DNA from: an uncultured Duncaniella sp.
Lineage (GTDB): Bacteria > Bacteroidota > Bacteroidia > Bacteroidales > Muribaculaceae
Assembly (NCBI GenBank): GCA_910586305.1
Contig: CAJUGS010000013.1
Coordinates: forward strand, 8,224 to 72,223
Direction of reading: 5' to 3'
Length of the DNA stretch: 64,000 bases
Below the pieces are notes generated by a model. It saw nothing but the letters and a program-made list of their open reading frames with translations. It did no database searches and was not told the DNA's origin. A program made the position numbers and the translations under genes. This document shows, one piece after another, positions 60,103 through 64,000 of this stretch. Position 1 is the stretch's first letter, and the number at the start of each line of letters is the position of its first letter.

Positions 60103-60431
60103 TTCACTTTATAACCCATTTCGCGAAGGATCTCACGAATATCGTCGGCCCGTTCTCCCTGGATCAGTATTTCTCCCGCACGGGCAGAACCTCCGGTACC
60201 GAGCCTCGTTTTGAGTTTAGCCGCGACAGCTTTAAGCGATGCCTCGTCACAAGTGAATCCCTCTACTATTGTAGCTGTCTTTCCCTTACGGCCCTTACGG
60301 TCTATAACGACCCTGAGGGTGTCGGCCTTACGTACCGGCGCGTTCTCCGACAGGATTTCATCACTGTTTTCAGCCGCCGGAAGCTCTCCACTTTCCACTT
60401 TGCTTCCGAGAATATCTTTCCAGTCCATCAT
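60099..60431 (-). CDS. SUI1/YciH-family translation factor
   Basis: The 110-aa protein carries the SUI1 (eIF1-like) domain from about residue 35: TLRVVIDRKGRKGKTATIVE, AAKLKTRLGTGGSARAGEIL and IQGERADDIREIL. Bacterial members bind the ribosome and may influence start-site fidelity. The start overlaps the lipoprotein stop as ATGA; a second ATG follows immediately. Co-transcribed with the helicase gene downstream. Confidence 0.9.
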   Translation of the reverse strand: MMDWKDILGSKVESGELPAAENSDEILSENAPVRKADTLRVVIDRKGRKGKTATIVEGFTCDEASLKAVAAKLKTRLGTGGSARAGEILIQGERADDIREILREMGYKVK

Positions 60432-60907
60432 GGCTGTTCTTCATTAATGACTCCTACCGAGTCGGGTGATACATAGCGGTCATCGTCAACGGCAGGATCG
60501 GCAGGATTGTCAAGTCCGCCCACAATCATTGACAAAGCATAAGCATATTTATGGTCGTCAGCCGGAAGAGACGAGTATACCGCCTTAACAGAATCGGCAT
60601 TAATCTCCACACCCCGACGGTAACACGACACAGCACGGTCAAGCGCATCGGCATCATCGGCATTCTCATAAAAATGCATATAAAGGATGGACAGACGTGC
60701 ATATTCAGAGGCGGAAATCTCATTGTCGCTATTGCCACATAGAATCTCGTCGCAGATACGTCGGCTCAATTCAATGTCATGTTCGGCCATCGCAGTCTCA
60801 GCAACAACAACTCGTTCGTTGATTTTATGCACCTCACCACACGACTGCAATAGAGGAGACATAAGCACGAACGCACCTGCTAATAACTTGTAAAAAAAGC
60901 TTTTCAT
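60428..60907 (-). CDS. Small lipoprotein with TPR-like helices
   Basis: A 159-aa lipoprotein (LLQSCGEV; Cys23). The mature part is mainly helical with repeated alanine/tyrosine spacing (ARLSILYMHFYENADDADAL, DRAVSCYRRGVEIN) like a tetratricopeptide pair, then an acidic tail rich in Asp and Pro. The function is unknown. It lies in an overlapping chain with the lipocalin-like gene upstream (4 bp) and the SUI1 gene downstream (4 bp). Confidence 0.65.
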   Translation of the reverse strand: MKSFFYKLLAGAFVLMSPLLQSCGEVHKINERVVVAETAMAEHDIELSRRICDEILCGNSDNEISASEYARLSILYMHFYENADDADALDRAVSCYRRGVEINADSVKAVYSSLPADDHKYAYALSMIVGGLDNPADPAVDDDRYVSPDSVGVINEEQP

Positions 60908-61299
60908 TCCGATCGTCTTTGATAAAGGTAGACTACGCCGTCCTGCTCAAGCTGTAGATTGAAATCACTATATTCCACAATACGGCGAGAATAACGCATT
61001 GGGATATCTCCTATGAAGGTCTCGTCGCCCTCAGCTCTGACCGAAGATGGATCGAGTATGAATACTATAGAATCACTCTCGACATTCCAACTGCCATCCA
61101 CACTATAAGTGAGCACCCCGGGCTTAATAGCCCGAACAATGCAACTGGCATCGGAATGCAATTCCATCACCGGCTCAGTCTGAGACAATTCCGGATTGTA
61201 ATAATTCCCCACTATTTCCTTGGCTTCAGGGGAGAGGCCCGAGCAGGACTGCAAAAAAGCAAGCCCTGCCGAAACAAGTAGAAGCGGAGTCTTTTTCAT
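60904..61299 (-). CDS. Lipocalin-like lipoprotein
   Basis: From the ATG at 61299, which shares one base with the pyrD stop (TGATG), this is a 131-aa lipoprotein (FLQSCSGLS; Cys19). The mature part has the VGNYYNPE opening, a middle strand YSVDGSWNVESDSIVFIL, and FNLQLEQDGVVYLYQRR at the end. This resembles lipocalin-like domains common in Bacteroidales. Ligand and function unknown. A start at 61308 is possible but would lengthen the overlap. Confidence 0.6.
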   Translation of the reverse strand: MKKTPLLLVSAGLAFLQSCSGLSPEAKEIVGNYYNPELSQTEPVMELHSDASCIVRAIKPGVLTYSVDGSWNVESDSIVFILDPSSVRAEGDETFIGDIPMRYSRRIVEYSDFNLQLEQDGVVYLYQRRSE

Positions 61300-62204
61300 C
61301 AGATACAACCTACTATATCATTGATATCATTTATGCCATGGCGTGAGCAGTATTCTTCCATGAAATCAATCACCTTCATGGTCACCGCAGGATCAATGAA
61401 ATTGGCCGTACCAATCTCGACCGCAGTAGCTCCGGCAAGCATAAATTCAATAGCATCACGTCCATTCATTATTCCGCCAAGACCAATCACGGGTATTTTC
61501 ACCGCTTTTGCTGTCTGCCACACCATTCTGACCGCAACCGGTCTGACTGCCGGGCCAGAAAGGCCTCCGGTAATCGTGGACAAATGCGGACGACGACGTT
61601 CCACATCGATACTCATACCCATCAGAGTATTTATAAGCGACACCGAATCAGCACCCTCGGCCTCGACCGCCTTGGCAATGTCAGCGATAGAGGTAACGTT
61701 GGGGGAAAGCTTGACAATAAGAGTCTTCGGATATACGGCACGTATAGCTTTGGTGACTTCAGCCGCACCTGTAGTGGTTGTACCAAACGCCATGCCGCCT
61801 TCCTTTACATTGGGACAAGATATGTTCACCTCTATTGCATTTATGCCGTCAATCTCGGCAAGACGGCGGGCCGTCTCAACATAGTCCTCTACTCGCGCTC
61901 CGGACACATTGACCACAAGCTCGGACTTATAGTCCTTGATGCGCGGATAGATCTCATTTATGAAATAATCCACACCTTTGTTCTGCAAGCCAACGGCATT
62001 GAGCATTCCAGACGGAGTCTCAACCATACGTGGATAGGGATTGCCCTCACGATGATTCAAAGTAGTACCTTTGATTATATATCCACCAAGACGATCAAGA
62101 TCAATGAACGGAGCAAACTCCTCTCCATAGCCAAAGGTGCCTGAAGCGGTCAGAACAGGATTCTTAAGATTAAGGCCACCAATTTTTACTGCAAGATTAG
62201 CCAT
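61299..62204 (-). CDS. pyrD: Dihydroorotate dehydrogenase B, catalytic subunit
   Basis: The 301-aa FMN barrel oxidises dihydroorotate to orotate in pyrimidine synthesis. Class 1B features are clear: the catalytic cysteine in EVNISCPNVKEGG, NPVLTASGTFGYG at the N-terminus, KLSPNVTSIADIAK, and GLGGIMNGRDAIEFMLAGAT. It lies 6 bp after pyrK, its electron-transfer partner. Confidence 0.96.
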   Translation of the reverse strand: MANLAVKIGGLNLKNPVLTASGTFGYGEEFAPFIDLDRLGGYIIKGTTLNHREGNPYPRMVETPSGMLNAVGLQNKGVDYFINEIYPRIKDYKSELVVNVSGARVEDYVETARRLAEIDGINAIEVNISCPNVKEGGMAFGTTTTGAAEVTKAIRAVYPKTLIVKLSPNVTSIADIAKAVEAEGADSVSLINTLMGMSIDVERRRPHLSTITGGLSGPAVRPVAVRMVWQTAKAVKIPVIGLGGIMNGRDAIEFMLAGATAVEIGTANFIDPAVTMKVIDFMEEYCSRHGINDINDIVGCI

Positions 62205-62210
62205 ATACTT

Positions 62211-62984
62211 TTACCAGTTAAGCATTTCTATATTGAACACCGGACCTTCCGTGCATACACACACGTTTCCTTTCACAGTGTTCTCCACACAACAAAGACA
62301 AGCTCCAAGGCCACAAGCCATCATGTTTTCCAAAGAGACTTCGCAAGCCACACCCTTCTCACGCGCTATGGCTGCGACAGCCTTCATCATAGGTGACGGT
62401 CCGCAGCAATAAATCATACCGAGTTCTCCAGAGAAAGCAGAGTTGCCAGTCACAAGGCCTTTTTCACCGGCCGAGCCATCCTCTGTGGAAAGGTGAACAC
62501 GTCCTACTTTTTCAAACTCCTCGACTTGAAGCAAATCTCTCTCTGAGCGGGCTCCAAGCAGAAACTCGGGAGAATGGCCGGCATCACGCAACACCTTGCC
62601 AAGATACAACAATGGGGCCACGCCAACACCACCTCCGACAAGCAATATGCGACCTTTAAAACAGGTCATATCGGTGGTGAATCCGTTGCCAAGCGGAAGA
62701 AGCACGTTTACAGTCTCTCCCTCAGCCATATTCATGAGAGCCTCGGTGCCTTTTCCTGCCTTGCGTACAAGCAAGTCTATGGTATTGCTGCGATAATCAA
62801 CATCATTCACCGAGATGGGCCGGCGAAGAAACACCCCCGGTGTCTCAACAGCCACCTGAACAAACTGCCCAGGCAGAATATTTTCGGGTAATCCGGCAGA
62901 ATCGGCCGGGCGCAGACGCAGACGTGAATACATATCATTGTACCTCTGCGTTTCGACTATAGTAAAATCCTTGACTTGTTTCAT
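62211..62984 (-). CDS. pyrK: Dihydroorotate dehydrogenase B, electron-transfer subunit
   Basis: This 257-aa iron-sulfur flavoprotein passes electrons from PyrD to NAD+. It has an FAD-binding barrel (FLRRPISVNDVDYRSNTIDL), an NAD-binding part (LLVGGGVGVAPLLYLGK), and the 2Fe-2S loop CGLGACLCC with a following Cys in VCTEGP. The ATG at 62984 begins KQVKDFTIVETQRY and suits the promoter just upstream; the 63032 start would lie upstream of the predicted transcription start. Confidence 0.94.
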   Translation of the reverse strand: MKQVKDFTIVETQRYNDMYSRLRLRPADSAGLPENILPGQFVQVAVETPGVFLRRPISVNDVDYRSNTIDLLVRKAGKGTEALMNMAEGETVNVLLPLGNGFTTDMTCFKGRILLVGGGVGVAPLLYLGKVLRDAGHSPEFLLGARSERDLLQVEEFEKVGRVHLSTEDGSAGEKGLVTGNSAFSGELGMIYCCGPSPMMKAVAAIAREKGVACEVSLENMMACGLGACLCCVENTVKGNVCVCTEGPVFNIEMLNW

Positions 62985-63007
62985 GTGATGTTTTCGGTTC
63001 AACTCTA

Positions 63008-63038
63008 CAAAGTTATAACTTTTCAGAGTCATTCACAA
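63008..63038 (-). promoter_or_regulatory. Promoter of the pyrK-pyrD operon
   Basis: Minus-strand TTG (63038-63036), 20 nt, then TAACTTTG (63015-63008). The predicted start near 63001 fixes the pyrK ATG at 62984. Confidence 0.6.
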
Positions 63039-63160
63039 TATTTTTACAGAAGTTTATTCATACCGCATAGTGAAATTCACATCTCTGACTGTCCGCAGAA
63101 ACAACACACTGTAAAAAACAAACAACAAAAAGACAAGGAGAATCAGCATCATAAATGCCG

Positions 63161-63191
63161 AAACCGCCAACCATCTGGTGGCCGGCGGTTT
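63161..63191 (-). terminator. Possible terminator after the tRNA
   Basis: An 8-bp stem AAACCGCC / GGCGGTTT with internal pairing, 27 bp beyond the tRNA 3' end on the minus strand. The rest of 62985-63217 is AT-rich with no gene visible. Confidence 0.45.
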
Positions 63192-63217
63192 CTCAACAAA
63201 AAAATGAACGAACAATG

Positions 63218-63290
63218 TACCTCGGAGGGGAATCGAACCCCTATCTGAAAATTAGGAATTTCCCATTCTATCCGTTGAACTACCAAGGCA
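63218..63290 (-). tRNA. tRNA-Arg (anticodon CCT)
   Basis: The 73-nt minus-strand sequence folds as a cloverleaf: acceptor TGCCTTG / CGAGGTA (two G-U pairs), anticodon stem GGAAA / TTTTC with loop TTCCTAA giving anticodon CCT, and T arm GGGG-TTCGATT-CCCC. CCA is not encoded. It reads AGG codons. Confidence 0.93.
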
Positions 63291-63351
63291 TGATCGGAAT
63301 ATTCGGTTTGCAAAATTAGTCAAAAAATCCAACCTTTGCAACTCCGAACTA

Positions 63352-63393
63352 AAAAAAAGCATTTCCGGAGGCCACAATACGGTCTCCGGAAAT
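63352..63393 (-). terminator. Terminator of the DUF4293 gene
   Basis: A 13-bp stem (63361-63373 with 63381-63393; outer part ATTTCCGGAG / CTCCGGAAAT, 7-nt loop). On the minus strand it is followed by GC and a run of eight T. Confidence 0.88.
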
Positions 63394-63404
63394 ACCATAT
63401 GTGC

Positions 63405-63839
63405 TTATCTAAGTCTGTCGTAGGACTTTAGCAGCTTGATATCATGATTGATACCCGACACGGCCATTATTTCAAGAAATGCGGCAATCGGGAGAAGGAT
63501 ATCCCAAACGGTGAAACTTGCCTCCAGACCTTCGGCTTTACCCATCTTGAAAAGAGCAAAACACACCACAGCTATGGTGGCAAGAGTAAGCATAAGAGTT
63601 ACCATCACCACTGTACGCTGAAGGCTGAGATTACGGTAAAGGAATAGACCAGCCAGAAGAAGAATCACAACCACACACGAAGGTATGAGCAATCCGTATT
63701 CCGACATCGTGTAAAGTTTTTCCGTAACAGCAGGATTGGCTGTCAAGTCAACAGCCTGGCCGTAAGGAACAATGATAAAGATTGCCATTGCCACTACGGC
63801 AAGAAAAATGTAGAGAGACTGAATGCGTTGAATCTGCAT
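63405..63839 (-). CDS. DUF4293 membrane protein
   Basis: A 144-aa protein with four predicted membrane spans (near residues 8-25, 49-68, 75-97 and 108-125). It starts MQIQRIQSLYIFLAVVAMAI, which is the DUF4293 signature (IQRIQxxYL), a family confined to Bacteroidota. Its function is unknown. The gene is monocistronic: it has its own terminator on one side and a 160-bp AT-rich intergenic region on the other. Confidence 0.78.
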   Translation of the reverse strand: MQIQRIQSLYIFLAVVAMAIFIIVPYGQAVDLTANPAVTEKLYTMSEYGLLIPSCVVVILLLAGLFLYRNLSLQRTVVMVTLMLTLATIAVVCFALFKMGKAEGLEASFTVWDILLPIAAFLEIMAVSGINHDIKLLKSYDRLR

Positions 63840-64000
63840 AAAGCGTTTGATTTTTGAGTTGAACGTAGAATTTTTGTCAAAAGTACTAAAAATTTAACAA
63901 CTGCAGGTATGATTAGTTGCTTATTCTTCGTACTTTTGTTGTGAATTTTAGAAACTGTTTAAAATTAGAATTGAAAAAATGTTATAGGGCATAACAAACC

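Noticed and set aside
1..64000. CRISPR arrays, cas genes, rRNA operons and insertion sequences
   Set aside because: No regularly spaced repeats of CRISPR size, no Cas or transposase proteins and no rRNA sequence were seen. The TGTAAAC array is too short and irregular for CRISPR.
63840..64000. A gene start at the right edge of the window
   Set aside because: A TACTTTTG element at 63931-63938 and a TGTTAT/ATAACA palindrome at 63980-63996 are visible, but no frame follows before the window ends, and no upstream promoter box fits.

Overview
The window looks like the chromosome of a gut-type Bacteroidales bacterium, probably close to Muribaculaceae (inference; no 16S gene is present). The evidence is a SusC/SusD pair, an Mfa/Fim-type fimbrial operon, a TamL lipoprotein, Bacteroidota-only families (DUF3575, DUF4827, DUF4293), many lipoprotein signal peptides, and promoters of the Bacteroidota form (TTTG or TTG, 19-22 nt, TAnnTTTG) instead of -35/-10 boxes.

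Layout. 0-5 kb: a 52-aa basic protein, an unusual voltage-gated-type ion channel, an L,D-transpeptidase-like protein, guaB and a YpfJ-type zinc peptidase. 5-16 kb (minus): a six-gene fimbrial operon reading DUF3575/OmpA-like protein, Mfa1-like fimbrillin, FimB/Mfa2-like anchor, then three large accessory lipoproteins, the middle one with a lectin-like C-terminus. 16.2-20.7 kb: a compact phage-derived island with an intact HK97-type prohead protease and capsid protein but no terminase, portal, tail or integrase gene in the window. It also carries small HTH proteins, two tandem operators between divergent promoters, a leader RNA with mutually exclusive pairings, a candidate small RNA and an iteron-like array. 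20.7-29 kb (minus): glmM, DUF4827 and a DHH phosphoesterase; then tamL, a HAD phosphatase and a histidine-kinase-like protein that lacks its phospho-accepting histidine.

29-34.6 kb: a SusC/SusD pair whose susC reading frame is broken at a run of seven G just after the signal peptide. 34.7-40.8 kb: a TPP riboswitch followed by thiD-thiS-tenI-like-thiE-thiG-thiC-thiH. 40.9-43.3 kb: a TonB-dependent receptor. 54-43.4 kb (minus): one tightly packed run of eleven genes (Wzi-like, lipoprotein, LegB-like dehydratase, ATP-grasp, NeuB, rpoN, PAP2, purE, ispG, ribD, GNAT). 54-63 kb (minus): mutS; then pyrK-pyrD, two small lipoproteins, a SUI1 protein and an AddA/RecB-like helicase-nuclease. 63.2-63.9 kb: tRNA-Arg(CCT) and a DUF4293 membrane protein.

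The window is mostly core metabolism (thiamine, riboflavin, isoprenoid, purine, pyrimidine) and envelope construction. The least ordinary part is the 16.3-20.6 kb capsid-protease island with its layered control region. Second are the signs of on/off variation in surface genes (poly-G tracts).
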